A stretch of DNA of 64,000 nucleotides, from contig JAUJYN010000015.1 of the NCBI GenBank assembly GCA_030737835.1, positions 3,940,171 to 4,004,170 of the forward strand. The letters run 5' to 3'. Source of the stretch: Acorus gramineus. Its lineage: Eukaryota > Streptophyta > Magnoliopsida > Acorales > Acoraceae. The first letter of the stretch is position 1, and each line of letters starts with the position of its first letter. Under the pieces are notes generated by a model. That model was not told the DNA's origin. It was given only the letters and a program-made list of their open reading frames with translations, and did not search any database. The position numbers and the translations under genes were made by a program. Below, piece by piece: positions 35,901 to 48,400 of this stretch.

Positions 35901-37238
35901 AGTTTATACCCTGATATTACGCGTTGTAGCTCTCTTTTTTTACGTAATCTGCTGATATATTGATCTAAATCTGAACAAATACATCGTCATTGTGCATTTC
36001 TGAGACCCCATTTTGCTCATGCTACATGTTTATGTCAGGCAGACCGTGCACCGTGTCTGATGTTTTAGCAGATCTGGTCGGAGCAGCAGTACCACTTGCT
36101 CGTAAACAGCTACGTCATCTGGAACTTACTGAACTTTCAAAACCACTTCAAGTGGCAGTCGAAGAATCTGCTCTGCGTCAGGCACTGAGCAACTTAATAG
36201 AGGGGGCACTCCTACGCACGCATGTTGGAGGCAAGGTTAATATCATCTCAAGCGGAGCTCCCGCGGGAGGTGCTCTCATCATCATTGATGATGATGGACC
36301 TGACATGCACTACATGGTAACCGAAAATAACCTCTTACATGAACTTACAATTTAGACCTCGTTTGGAACCAATTTTTAGTAAAAGCTTTTTTTTGTCATA
36401 AAAGCTGTTGTCAACCAGTTTTTTTTTATAATAAATACTACCTCAACCAGATTTTTTCATAAGAGCTTTTTTGTTGACTTTTAACACACTTTTTTTACAT
36501 TGACTTTTAACACAAACTAAAATCCAAAATCAATAGCTGAAGTAAAAAAAAAAAGACGGTTTGGAATCGATTACCTGAAAATTAGTTTTGCAGAAGCAAA
36601 ATCACTTTGATAATAATTTTCAAACGGATACTTAGGTATCATTGAGAAACGAGTTTGAAAAAGACTTTTTCATTTAAAGCTGCTTTTGAAAATAGCTTTC
36701 TAGAGATTAGAGAGCATGTTTTTATTGAAAAGATGCTTTTTATAACAAGCTGTTTTTAGCATTATTCAAATGCTAGGATCGCTGGAGGTGCCTGGAAATA
36801 AGTTTGAATTGTGCATTAATCCTGCAAAACCATAATTTAACAAAAGCTGGCCAAACCCGTTTCTAAATTATTAAATCACAGTTCTTGAAAAACTTGAATG
36901 TCTGCTTGTATTTTAAAACCCAGGCATTACAATGTCTTTTCTTTTGTAGTCTTGTGTAATATGTATATCCACTAATGACATAATGGTTGTAGACGCAGAT
37001 GCACTCTCTCACACCATTCGGCACAGACCTATTCTCAGATGGGATGGTTGAGGACAACATGACATGGAACTTCATCGCTGGACTGACTGTCGCGCGTGAG
37101 ATTTTGGAGACGTATGGTTGTGTCGTTCGTGTCATATCCCCTCGCTCACCTGATGCCGCCATAGGTGCCGGTGGGACTCGTGTGGAAGTGTGGCTTCCAT
37201 TTCTGGTAGAGCCAGCTGAACCTACTCAAGATGCATAG
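29943..37238 (+). CDS. CSK: Chloroplast sensor kinase (CSK), nine exons
   Basis: A modified two-component kinase of the chloroplast, known in Arabidopsis for linking plastoquinone redox state to photosystem gene transcription. Exons: 29943-30296, 30826-30996, 31077-31379, 33054-33119, 33217-33285, 33374-33466, 35082-35299, 36043-36316, 36993-37238. All nine junctions keep the frame with GT-AG introns, giving about 597 residues, close to the usual length of about 610. The Ser/Arg-rich N-terminus (MLLSSIAIQTPALNPPFRPR) fits a transit peptide. A GAF-type sensor region follows (VYVRPAGSYVMDQLELRRVT). At the dimerisation/phospho-acceptor motif (VDQIRAPLSSIRTLSSML) the usual His is Gln; loss of this His is known in land-plant CSK. 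The ATPase domain shows an N-box (ALRQALSNLIEGALLRT), G1 (IIIDDDGPDM), an F-box-like FGTDLF and G2 (GAGGTRVEVWLP). The exon 8 start uses the second of two close AGs, because only that one keeps the frame. Confidence 0.93.
34337..34800. repeat. TTCGAAC-rich segment inside CSK intron 6
   Basis: Within intron 6 (33467-35081) there are at least seven variants of a TTCGAAC/GTTCGAA palindrome over about 250 bases. They are bracketed by an imperfect inverted pair, GCGGCCACATGT near 34379 and ACGTGTGGCCGC near 34775. It looks like a decayed small DNA transposon. No target duplication was identified. Confidence 0.4.
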
Positions 37239-38592
37239 CTGATCTCTGAAAGATTTCTATCCAGGTATGTAGAATGAGCCTTTCACATTGTGTTTTTTTT
37301 AGAATACTCAAATTCCGGTGGGTCTGAATTTGGTGAGTCGCTACGTATATTGTACAGTATATAGGCTGTTAAAGATAAAACTTTGTCGATTAACCTATGA
37401 ATTGATCAGGATCTGTAAATAATAAATATAGAATGTTATTATACGCTCTTTGCAATATTGATTGAATGTTGTTAAGGCTCTATTTGAATACGTGTTTGGG
37501 TAAATTCTGCGTTTGAAAAATGAAAGATCTCTAAATGTGGATTCAAATACATTTTTACAATTTTACCATTAAGTTTTTCAAGTCATCCTCTTGTTGAAAT
37601 TTCAGGCCAAAAATTCATTGATTGAAAAATTAATAAAATAATGTTTTTCAAAATCTGAGCTTGAAATACAAGATTACAAGAATACGAGCGTTTGAACGCA
37701 CATTCAAACACAACCTATAGCATGGCTTAATTTGTCACCCAAAATGTCCTGATTTTGTTTGTGTAGGTTTTTTTTTTAAAGAAAGGTACCATGGTCTATC
37801 ATGATTTTATTAAATATTCAAAAAATATTAAAGTCAAAAGTGGAAGAAGCATAAATAAATAGATCTGATAACCATTAAAAGCAAAGCACTAAAACCAAAA
37901 TCCCAAGAAAAAAAAGAAATCTAGATGATAAATTACTATGGGTGCGTTTGGATGTGAGGTTGAAATCATGAGATTCTTAAAATCTTATATTTCAAACTTA
38001 ACTTTTGAAAAGCTATGCTTTAATACATTTTCAATCGTAAGATTTTTTTGCCTAAAAATAAAGATTGTGGTTTGAAAAACTAAACGCTGAAAATGTGGTT
38101 GGATCTGAGTTTGAGAATTTTTAGCTTTTGAAATGAGAATCTACCTAAACTCATATCCAAACGGATCCTATGTATAAGTTGAATTTATTTTTTTGTTACA
38201 TAAAAAAGATTTAATAGTAGAGATTTGATTAATTTAATGATTTCAATTGATTTGAATAAATGAAAAACTAATTACATTTTATGTTAAAAATGGCAAGATA
38301 ATGTAATTTTTCATTTGTAAAATATCTAAAAAAAATGATCAAACAAAACGTTAGCTGTTCAATTGCCAGCCTTTTCCAGTGGTTTGAAGTTGCATTATAT
38401 ACCTCACCTTTTCGGTATATTTTCAATTATGAAAATTTTTAAAAATGTTATGAATTTCTATTATGAAAAACCTTAAAAATATTATGAATTTCAATAATAG
38501 AATATGCATTTCATTTTTGTAAAAGATGTATTGTCATTAGTCAAAATATATACTTAATACATATATTAAAAAAATCTCTAAAAAAAAGTATG
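37239..38592. other. Intergenic region downstream of CSK
   Basis: AT-rich, with no gene. The first few hundred bases are probably the CSK 3' untranslated region. A MITE-like element lies at 37941-38167. Confidence 0.6.
37941..38167. mobile_element. MITE-like element with terminal inverted repeats
   Basis: 227 bp. It starts GGTGCGTTTGGATGTGAG and ends CTCATATCCAAACGGATC; the ends are complementary at 15 of 18 positions. CTATG flanks both sides (37936-37940 and 38168-38172). The superfamily is not clear from this. Confidence 0.65.
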
Positions 38593-38901
38593 TGTTATAA
38601 AATAAAAGGAAAACACATAAAAGAAATAAATGGAGACACAAGAGATGTAGGAAAATAAAGTTCTTCAGAAACTTCTCTTCTATTCTCATTCTTCTTCCTT
38701 CTCTTTCATTCATTCTATTCTTCAAGTTACACCAACCCTCCTATATATAGCCCCCCACAAACTCAAAAGACACCTCAAAACATGCACCCCCATGAATTAC
38801 ATACTAATATGACACATATACCAATTAGATGAGATATCTATTCTAATGAGTGGTCATCAACTAAAACATGCATATATATATATATATATATATATACAAC
38901 A
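38593..38901 (-). mobile_element. Copia 3' LTR (left copy)
   Basis: About 309 bp. On the minus strand it starts TGTTGTATATATA after a purine run GAGGAGGAG (the polypurine tract, + 38902-38910) and ends TTTATAACA. It matches the right copy over most of its length, but carries an extra block of about 50 bp before a (TA)n tract. Confidence 0.75.
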
Positions 38902-39643
38902 CTCCTCCTCGAATGATCATTGTACAGAGAATATGCCTCGTTAAAAACTCGCTAAGAAAAACCTTGCGAGATAAAAACTTAGAGAAGAAAAAAAAGTACA
39001 ATATTCTTGTGTATATTTCTATACTGCCTTATTAAAACATTGCTAGAAAAACCCAGTGGGAAAAACATGGTCGAAGGAAAAAGAGTATAGTACAATAATA
39101 TTTTGAGTTAAATTACTCTCCTTGATCAGCATGAAGACTCCCCCTGTTCAACGTGAAGTTCTTTGAGTTAATGCATACCAATATTTTGCACCAGTTTCTT
39201 GAACGTCGCAATTGGTATACAATTCTTTGATGAATAGGTCTTCTAAATTATCAGATGAACGAACTTGCTTAATGTCAATATCATTGTTCTTCTAGAGCTC
39301 ATGTGTGAATGAATTTCAGCGAGATGAGCTTGGTTCAATTGCCTTTGATGAAGCCTCAACATTCAAATGTCTTCTAGTGGGCGCAAAATTGTATATTGCA
39401 ATAAATGCTACATATAGGCGTGAGCAATTAGCAAGGTAAATTAGAACACTTGCACTAAGATATGGTACTTCTGGACCAAAAATTTCTTCTTCTTCCTCTT
39501 TAGGACGAAAATTATCTTTCTTTATATCAAACGATCGAACAATTATCGGAGAACTTAATTAAAGAGCTTTATTCATATAAAAGTGCTTCAGGACTTTTTC
39601 TGTATATGTATATTGATGGATGAAGATTACATTTAAGAAATGC

Positions 39644-40657
39644 TCAATCTGTAGACCAAGATAAAAAATAATCTGTAGACCAAGATAAAAAAATTATTTT
39701 TTCAAGATCATTCATCTCAAATTCTTTCTTCACATATAAAGAAGTTTTGGTAAGCTCTTCTGGAGTCCCTATCAGAGTCAAATCATCAACATATACTGCA
39801 ATAATAGCAAATCCGGATTCTGATTTCTTAATGAAAATACAAAGGCATATCAGATTGTTCTCATGTTTTTCTTTCAATAAATATTCATCAAGGCGATTGT
39901 ATCACATGCCCCCCAAATTGCTTCAACCCATATGAAAATATTTGTAATTTTATAGAATACATGCTTCTGGATGAGTTATTTGCTTCAGCCATTTAAAATC
40001 ATTCAGGGATCTTCACGTATATATAATTAGTATATCACAAAAGAAAAATGACATAATGATACAGGAAATAATTAATGGCAGAATATAACAAAAAAATATC
40101 ACAAGAGTTTCATCAACAAGAAGTAAAAGTATGTTATTAGATGCATATTCAGTCCTTTTGAGACTGTCAAAATAATTAAAATGTGATCGCATCAATTAAA
40201 TAAAAATATGTCACTAAATTACGAGGTCTCTGCGAGAAACCTTGTGCCATAAGACAATTTAATTTTTGTGATTCCATTTTCTTACAAATATCCATTTGTA
40301 TCTTATATGCTTTACATCTTCAGGTGTTTGAACTACAGACCCAAACACTTCATGTTTGGTTAGCGATTTTAATTCTGCCTATATTGTATCTTTTCAATTT
40401 GACCAATCATTTCTACGTCGACATTCATCTACGCTTTGCGGTTCAGAATCCTCATTATATTTCACAATATGAAGAGCAACAGTATATGAAAATACATTAT
40501 TGACAATGATTTTGTTTCTATCACATCTCTCTTCTTCATGATTTAATGAAATCTTATTATTGTTTATATGTGCCACCTCAGGGGCTACCTCTTCTGAGGT
40601 TAATTCATTAGAAAATTGGGATTGATCAATTATTTCTGTTACTTATTTTGAGGTCTC
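39644..40657 (-). pseudogene. Copia reverse transcriptase fragments
   Basis: On the minus strand, SEPQSVDECRRRNDW (about 40440-40395) is the start of the copia reverse transcriptase region, and FAIIAVYVDDLTLIGTPEEL (near 39780-39835) holds the YVDD catalytic motif. Stops and frame changes separate the pieces. It is not functional. Confidence 0.82.
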
Positions 40658-40665
40658 TCCAGGAG

Positions 40666-41154
40666 TAAGTCTGTCAATTATCTCAAAAAAATCCGAATCC
40701 GATTTGAATCCGTATCTAAAAAATAAAAAATATCCGATATTCGAATATCCAGAGTGCAGATATGGATATCAGTCTATCCGATCCGAAAAATATCCGTATC
40801 CGATATATATTATAAAAACATATATATTTGAATTATATATTACCTATATTGTTATCTTGTATGATTAAACACAATGATGATATTTTATAATCCTATTAAA
40901 TTTTTAATGTATAATATTTGAAAAAGAGAATAAGCCTAAAAAATCTTAACTTTAATTTTGACATCTCTTTAAAACATCACTTGATTATCTAAATTAATGT
41001 CAATATTTAAACATGTCAATTATCCAAAAAATATCCGTATCCAATCCGTGTGTGAAGGGATATGAATTCGAAAATTAATATCCGTATTCGAATCCAAAAG
41101 TTAGGATATTAATATTAGCATATCTGATCCGTGTCCGTCCGATTGAGAGGCTTA
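40666..41154. mobile_element. hAT-type MITE, 8-bp TSD TCCAGGAG
   Basis: 489 bp flanked by perfect 8-bp duplications TCCAGGAG (40658-40665 and 41155-41162). An 8-bp duplication is the hAT hallmark. The ends are TAAGTCTGTCAAT and the complement of TAAGCCTCTCAAT, agreeing at 11 of 13 positions. The interior has many ATCCGTATCCGAT-type repeats in both orientations near the ends, and no coding sequence. It lies inside the copia integrase/RT linker. Confidence 0.85.
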
Positions 41155-41162
41155 TCCAGGAG

Positions 41163-41690
41163 CATCAATTTCATTTACCTTTTCTTGTGCCTTTCTATTT
41201 CTGAGAATCTTATCTTTTGCATCACCATGCTTCTGGCATGCCATATATTCATTCACTATAATAGATTGTCCTACTCGGACATCAACTCTTGTCAGAGTAT
41301 TCCCAGCTGATACATATGATTTTACTATTCTTTTTGTATCAGTGAATGCGCATTGGCAGATGATTTGCAATATTTCTCAAATGAATTATCATATGAACTT
41401 TTAGTTCATATTGACTTTTAAAAGGATTAAGATGAGGCAAAGATAAAGTTTTTCATAAAATTTCTCGTCGTTCTTCAGGTGACAGATTTCCTCCCCCTAA
41501 CAACGGAAAAATTGTCATACTACATCAATGGATGGAATCTTCTGGTTCCATAATGGATACACAAATTAATACTAATTGATAGATGCATCATTGTGTACCA
41601 TGGCTATCTGAGATGGTCATACCCAACTATAAAATTATTTGAATCGCAGAACTTCTAGTTCATCATTTACTCTTCTAGAGTTTTATCTAA
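41163..41690 (-). pseudogene. Copia integrase C-terminal fragment (second copy)
   Basis: Minus-strand pieces such as FTDTKRIVKSYVSAGNTLTR and VDVRVGQSI, then KDKILRNRK, match the tail of copia integrase. It is degenerate, with several stops. Confidence 0.7.
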
Positions 41691-41699
41691 GTATGCAGC

Positions 41700-42164
41700 A
41701 CCAGTTATTAAATACATGTTACACAACTTACGGGCTTAACACCTTCAGGGTTAGGACTACTGGTCCAATTACTTGATGCTTTTTAAGTAATTCCAATTAT
41801 GCTTGAATAGCATATTTCCATTGTGGTCAATTATGCTCCATTCACATTCATCCACTAAATGTGGTTTGAAATCATCTTTAATGATTTCAGTGGCTATTTT
41901 AAATGAAAATATGTCATCGATGATCACTTGTTTGTGATCCATAATATCTTTGTATATGCATAATTTATGAAAATTTTTATGTAGTTGTCCTACGGAGACA
42001 TGTCTCTTTAGGAGCATATGTCACTTTTAGGGACGTGTGTGTCTCTTGAGGGACGTCTGTCGTTTCATGGACTTGTATCTCTTTAATGATTTTATCTTTT
42101 GTAGAAGTTAATAATGTGGATCATACAAGTGTTTCATGCTCTTCTAAAGCATTTGCATTATTTT
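41700..42164 (-). pseudogene. Copia linker and reverse transcriptase start (first copy)
   Basis: The minus strand reads NALEEHETLV, then DHKQVIIDDIFSFKIATEI and a WPKWK-like segment (PQWKYAIQA). It follows directly from the integrase end at 53370-53530 once element E is set aside. The next copia piece downstream is integrase again, so this copy is cut short. Confidence 0.65.
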
Positions 42165-42579
42165 TGTTATATATGTGTCACTTTTTGGTCTGCTGGTAAC
42201 CATTGGAGCATTTTGGCAGTTTTTGAGTTTTTTCGTTTTTCGATCGGAACCGCTAAAATTTTGGACTGTTAGCTATCGTCCTGAGATAGAGGACTCCGAT
42301 TGAAAATCTAACTGCATATTATGTGTCCTGGTGCCATTCTAAGCCACTCATGAAAATTTCATCGAATTCCGGTAACGTTTCTGAAATTTCACAGTTTCGG
42401 GGCGTATCCGGGTTTTGACCGAGCGAGAAGTCATTGGGAGAGTTGACTCGGTCAAAGTGGGCCCAAGGACTTGGTCAAACCTTTTTGTCTTTTGTGTGGT
42501 TGGGTTGACCTAAGTCAAATCCCACTTAAAGCCTTAATCCTCACTTAAACTTGATTAGCCCTAATTTTAAGTGATTTGC

Positions 42580-42588
42580 TATATAAAT
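42580..42588 (+). promoter_or_regulatory. TATA box of the LTR promoter
   Basis: CTATATAAA in the upstream part of the LTR, about 325 bp before the donor-like site. The same box is in the 3' LTR at 50719-50727. Start of transcription would be expected about 30 bases downstream. Inferred from sequence only. Confidence 0.65.
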
Positions 42589-43192
42589 GAAATCTAAAAT
42601 TTGATTGGCACTATTCATCATCCCTTCCAAATTCATTTCTCTCTCTCCCCTCTCTCCTTTTCTTTGATTTGAGCCCCTTAGAGTCCTCAAACCCAAAAAC
42701 CTAAAGCATAGAAAGTGTAGATCGGGTCCCGATCTACACCCCGGTGCTTTCAAATCCCGATTCCGGCCTACCTAGCCTTTCTGTCCGCCCTCTCTTCTCC
42801 TCAGATCCGAGCCAAATCGGAGGTGGGAGTAGGTCTTGGTGGTAGAGACCGTTGGGGGAGCGTTTCGGTGCGCGGAGAGCAACCGGACATCCCTTCCTCC
42901 CCTTGGTAAGCTCTTTTTCCTCTTCTTTTTGGCTTAGATGTATGTTAGGAAGGGGGTTTTGAGGTTGGGTGGTGGTCGGCGGCTGTGGGAGGCTGTCGGA
43001 GGTGGTTGGGGGCGGTCGGAGGCCGTTGGTGGCCTGGTGGTTGGTGGTAGAGGAGCTCGGGCAGAGAGGGTGGTGGTCTTGGGCAGCAGGCAGCACAGGC
43101 AGCAGCACTGGCACAGCAGGCCGAGCGGCTGGCAAGGCGCGCGCATGCGTGCGCGCGGGCGTGCGCTCAGGTGGAGCTGGAGGCCAGCAGGG

Positions 43193-43290
43193 CGCTGGGC
43201 GTGCTGGGCATGAGGGTGCTGGGCGTGCGGGTGCTGGGCATGCGGGTGCTGGGCATGCGGGCGCTGGGCGTGCGGGCGCTGGGCGTGCTG
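43193..43290 (+). repeat. 15-bp tandem repeat in LTR GC block
   Basis: Copies of GTGCTGGGCATGCGG and close variants, about six to seven in a row. The 3' LTR has a related array at about 51190-51303 with a different arrangement. Confidence 0.85.
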
Positions 43291-45336
43291 GGCACTGGGT
43301 GTGTTGGGGGTGCTGGTCGAGAGGGGGTGCGTGCAGGGAGTCGTGCAGGGTGCGCGCGGAGCGCTGCGCAGGGGCACAGGCACGCTGTGCACGCGCGGCG
43401 AGTCGGTGGAGTGTTGGGCGACCTGATGGTGCGCGCGGGGTGCGCTCGGAGCGCGGCGAGGCAGCGAGGTGCGCGCGGGGCGAGGCGCTGGGCGCGCGGG
43501 GCGTGCGGGGTGCTCGCGGGCCAGCACGAGGCGTGCGGGGTGCACGCGGGCTGCTGCGCTGGGGCGCAGTGGGCGCGCGGTGCACCCGGGAGGCTCGGCG
43601 GCGTGTCCAGGCGGCGGGCAGGGGCCCGGCGGTGCGCCTGGGTGCGCGGGCTGAGGCGCGGCGGTGCATCCGGGGGCGGGTGGCCGTGCGGGTGGTTGCC
43701 GGGGGTGCGGGAGTGAGTCGGGGTGCTCGGGCTAGCGTGCGTGCGGGTCGTATGCACGTTTGCCCGAGTGTTGGGTATTTATTTGTGTATTTCATGTATT
43801 TTGGGGTATTTGTGGATTTTACTCACCAGTTGATACCCTGTCTTGCAGATCTCGACGGACGGTCGCGCGTCGACCCGACTTCCGGTGAGTGGGACAACCC
43901 AACCCAGTTTGGGAGGCGCTACATGCACTTGGGCGTGTACCGTCCTCCCCTGGGGCACATAGTTAGTATTAACTGTTGTATTGTAATCCATGTAAGCATG
44001 ATGTATGTGTAGAATGCATGCCACCCTAGACTTGTATGTTAGGGACTTGCACCCTTAGGATTTGTGCATGAGCCGTGCATCCTGTCACCTCGCTATCATG
44101 CTAGGAAAGCCCTGACCTATGCATGCGTCCTATTAGTTTGATTTATTTATTAAATGCAAACTTGATATTGTTAGCATGCCTTGGGGAATATAAGGGGGCC
44201 TTGCGAGGTTAACATTGAGACCCGGGTTAGGGTACTCCGTGTTCCTTGTTTGGTTGGCGGATGTCCTACATCGGGACCTCAGGTTGCCCTCCCAAGGTCT
44301 CTTTTCCTCATTTTATCTTAAGTATTTCCCCGCATCTTGGTTATGCGCGCTGGAGGAATTCGGAAGAATTCAAGACATTAGAGTTGTAGAGATGTGCTGT
44401 CAGCGGATCCGAGTGGATCATATGCGATGGATAGGCTGTTCTGTTCCCTTCGTTGGATCCGTGTAGAGACTACCTCAGCGTTAGAAAGGCGTCCCGTGCA
44501 GGGGCTCCCATCAGTAGGCGCCTCCTGATTTGGTAGAAGGACTGTGCTGAATGTGGGAGTGGCCAAACGACCTACGGAGTGGGGAGAGACTATCGGTGGA
44601 CCAAGGGTGACCAACAGCCTAGTCAGTCCCAAGAGCCTATGTCACCTATTGAGGGGTGAGGGTGAGGGTATGGTGGGCCGGCGATGCGACGACCCACAGG
44701 ATTGTGTATGGATGATTATCAGCCCATTAAGTCCCAATACCCTTTGTCACCTATTGAGGGGTGAGGGTGAGGGTGAGGGTGTGGTGGTTCGGCGATGTAG
44801 CGAACCGGACTTGTGATTGATTAGGCCACTTTGAGGCTTTTTGCTATAAATGTGGTTAATATAAACTGTATGCATGGGTTGTGCTATTCACTGAGCGTGT
44901 GGCTCACCCCTCGCATAAATCTTTTTCAGTGATCACTGAGGAGGACTTGAAGGAGGAGCTTCCCGAGCGACTACACCAGTAGCGGAGTAGCGCCACGTCC
45001 CTCGAGTTTTGAGGCCATCAGCATCCTTCTCTTTCATGGTATGTATATATTTATGTGCTTGGGCACCTAGTTTGGATTATGTATGGATTGTATTTGTGTA
45101 TATGGACATGTTGGCTCTCACAAGACATATGATTATGTATCGAGTCTGTAGTATGTTTTGATTACAGATTCAGTCTTTTTAGCTTCCGCATTTGGTGTAT
45201 ATATTATGTCAGCCCTGCTTTTATCTGTGTTGTCATTTTAGCTGTTGTGTGAGTATGTTATTGAACTCTTGTTTACTGATATCATATATACACTTGCCAC
45301 GTCCCGGGGACGGCCGCCCTGGGGCGTGACAAAAGT

Positions 45337-45348
45337 TGGTATCAGAGC
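45337..45348 (+). other. Primer-binding site (initiator tRNA-Met type), element E
   Basis: TGGTATCAGAGC, 5 bases after the 5' LTR, at the same spacing as in element B. Confidence 0.93.
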
Positions 45349-45451
45349 CTGGTCCTGTCAGAGCCAATTGTCTTCTTTTTCGTAGAGATGAGTCCTAGGA
45401 TTTCTATATGCGTATTCTGATCCTAGTGTCTGGTTTTCTTAGGTTGCTGAT

Positions 45452-48400
45452 ATGCCTCCTCGCAGAGGACGGCGCGGACGTGGTCCCTCTCGACCCTTGG
45501 AGGTCTCCGGACCTGCCAGAGTCGAGGATGCTATTGGTGAGTCCTCAGCCGTGAGGCCAGGATCAGCGCAGGAGCCTCCTGCCTGGGAGCGCGCGTTTGC
45601 GCGGATAGCTGATTTGGTGGAGACGCAGACCAGGGTGTTGGAGGCCCAGACCAGAGTATTAGCAGATCAGGCACGGGAGATTCAGGAGCTGCGGGCGGCC
45701 CGCGAGGCAGTTCCGCAGGTTCCCTTGGTGGCAGATCCACCTGTGGTACCCGATGTACCCCCAGTCCCCGTGGTGGTCCCGGCGGTCAGAGTTCAGGATC
45801 CTCAGGAGAGGGAGGCGGGGCTAGAGGCTGCAGCGAGGGTGCAGCAGAGTGGCCTCTCAGCCTTTCTGAAGCTCCATCCTCCCGAGTTCCAGGGTCAGAC
45901 GGAGGACCCCCTTGCTCCAGAGAGATGGTTGATGGAGGTGGATACCATCTTCTCGACTATGCTTTGCACCGACCGCCAGCGAGTCTCCCTGGCCACGTTT
46001 ATGCTGAAGGGTAGCGCCGCCGACTGGTGGGCTACTAGATCAGTGGACATCCCAGAGGGATTGGAGCAGCTCACATGGGCGGGATTCAGGAGATATTTCT
46101 TGGAGGAGTATTTCCCCTTCTCGACGCGACAGATAGTGATGCAGGAGTTTGAGCAGCTGACTCAGGGCACTATGTCCGTCGCTGACTACTCCACGCGATT
46201 CACGAGGCTGTCCAGATTCGCTCCAGCTCTGGTGATGGACGAGGAGACGAGGTGCCGTCGATTCGAGCTCGGTCTCAGCAGTGCCATCCGAGTGCACGTC
46301 ACCGCCCACGCTTTCACGAGGTACTCCGACTTAGTGTCTCGAGCGAAGACCGTCGAGAGAGACCTCGGGATCCAGGTGAGGGCTTCGACCCCGTCGACAG
46401 ACCAGAGGCCACCCAGGAGTCAGGACAGAGGGCAGCGCAAGAAGAAGAGGCCCCGCTTTGAGCAGTCAGCGGCTGCCTCTCCTCCAGCAGATGTGGTGCC
46501 AGCGCGAGGTCCAGCACCCATCGCAGCAGTGCCAGTCCAGGCGAGGCGACCAGAGACGAGGCGCTGTTATCACTGTCAGCGCGTCGGGCATATCTTGTAT
46601 AATTGCCCTGACGCTGGCCGACCCAGAGTGATGCCTCAGCAGCAGCAGCAGCAGTTGCAGCAGCAGCCGTTTCAGCAGCAGCAGCCTCAGCGCCAGCCGC
46701 AGCAGCAGCCTCAGCGTCAGCAGCAGCAGCAGCCACAGGGTGGCCGTGCTGATCAGAGGAGGCAGCCAGCGCAGCAGGCGAGGCGTGCCCCTGCTCCTCA
46801 GCCTCAGTTCGTCCAGGGCCGAGTGGCAGCGCTTTCGGCAGAGGAGGCCCAGGCATCAGGCAGCGTGGTCAGAGGTACTGTTCAGATCTCCCAGCTTCCT
46901 GCTTATGTACTATTTGATTCCGGAGCCACCCACTCGTTCGTGTCTCCCGCTTTTGCGAGACGGACGGGCGTGGCGTCCGCTCCTCTAGATGCTGTCTTAG
47001 AGGTATCATTGCCCGTGGGAGACCGTATTCTCCTCAGTTCTGTGTACCGAGGGTGTACGGTAGAGATCGCGGAGCATGAGTTTCCGGTGGAGCTGGTGGA
47101 GCTTGCGATGTCGGATTTTGATGCCATCCTGGGGATGGATTGGCTTGCAGCTAGTCATGCCAGCATCGACTGTTTCGCCAAGTCGGTGTCGTTCCACCTT
47201 CCTGGTCGGAGGTCCTTCCAGTTCGTGGGCGATCGAGACGTAGCTCCTTTGGGGTTCGTGTCGTCCATGCAGGCGTGGAGACTCCTTCAGGGTGGATGCG
47301 AGGGCTTTCTAGCTTATATTGCTCTGGAGGATGCACCGCTGCGGGCAGATATCAGTCAGACTCCGGTCGTGGCAGAGTATCCCGAGGTTTTCCCCGATGA
47401 TCTTCCGGGATTACCGCCGGATCGCGCGATCGAGTTTGAGATCAATCTGATTCCGGGGACCGAGCCGGTTTCGAGGGCTCCGTACCGGATGGCCCCTGCA
47501 GAGCTGAGGGTGCTGAAGGAGCAGTTAGAGGAGTTGCTGGAGAAGGGCTTCGCACGTCCGAGTGTGTCTCCGTGGGGAGCCCCTGTCCTGTTCGTCCGGA
47601 AGAAGGACGGTTCGCTGCGGCTGTGTATTGATTACAGGCAGCTGAATAAACGGACAGTGAAGAACAAGTACCCGTTGCCGCGGATCGACGATCTGTTTGA
47701 CCAGCTCCAGGGAGCGTGTGTCTTTTCCAAGATCGATCTCCGCTCGGGGTACTACCAGCTGAAGATCCGGGAGTCAGACATTCGAAGACGGCCTTTCGCA
47801 CCCGGTATGGGCACTACGAGTTCAGAGTACTGCCATTCGGGTTGACGAACGCGCCGGCGGCCTTCATGGATCTGATGAACCGGGTATTTCGACCCTTCCT
47901 CGACTCCTTTGTGGTAGTATTCATCGATGATATATTGGTGTACTCGAGGAGTCTTGAGGAGCACGCTCACCATCTTCGCACTGTCTTGGAGACTTTGGCC
48001 AGACATCAGTTGTTCGCCAAGTTCAGCAAGTGCGAGTTCTGGTTGGAGCGTATGGCCTTTCTGGGCCATGTGATTTCCGGTGAGGGTATAGCTGTGGACC
48101 CGGAGAAGACGCTCGCCGTGTCGAATTGGCGTCGACCGTCGAACCCCACTGAGATTCGGAGCTTCTTGGGCTTGGCGGGTTATTACAGGAGGTTTGTGGA
48201 GGGTTTCTCCAAGATAGCCGTTCCTCTTACCCGCCTCACTCGGAAGGACGTTCGGTTCGAGTGGTCCCCTTCTTGTGAGGAGAGCTTCCAGGAGCTGAAG
48301 CGAAGGCTCACCTCAGCGCCAGTTCTTACCCTTCCATCTGGGAGTGGTGGGTTCGCAGTTTACACAGATGCATCGCAGTTGGGTGTGGGTTGCGTCCTGA

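Larger units (their letters stand above)
42165..45331 (+). mobile_element. 5' LTR of element E
   Basis: 3167 bp. It has a TATA box at 42580-42588, a donor-like GTAAGC at 42906 and an acceptor-like CTTGCAG ending at 43848. The GC block at about 43060-43720 contains a 15-bp tandem repeat. G-rich GAGGGT tracts are near 44655 and 44758. Confidence 0.95.

Noticed and set aside
36030-36042. CSK exon 8 starting at the first AG (36038)
   Set aside because: With the two leftover bases of exon 7 it gives a stop after a few codons. The AG four bases later gives KVRPCTVSDVLADL in frame.
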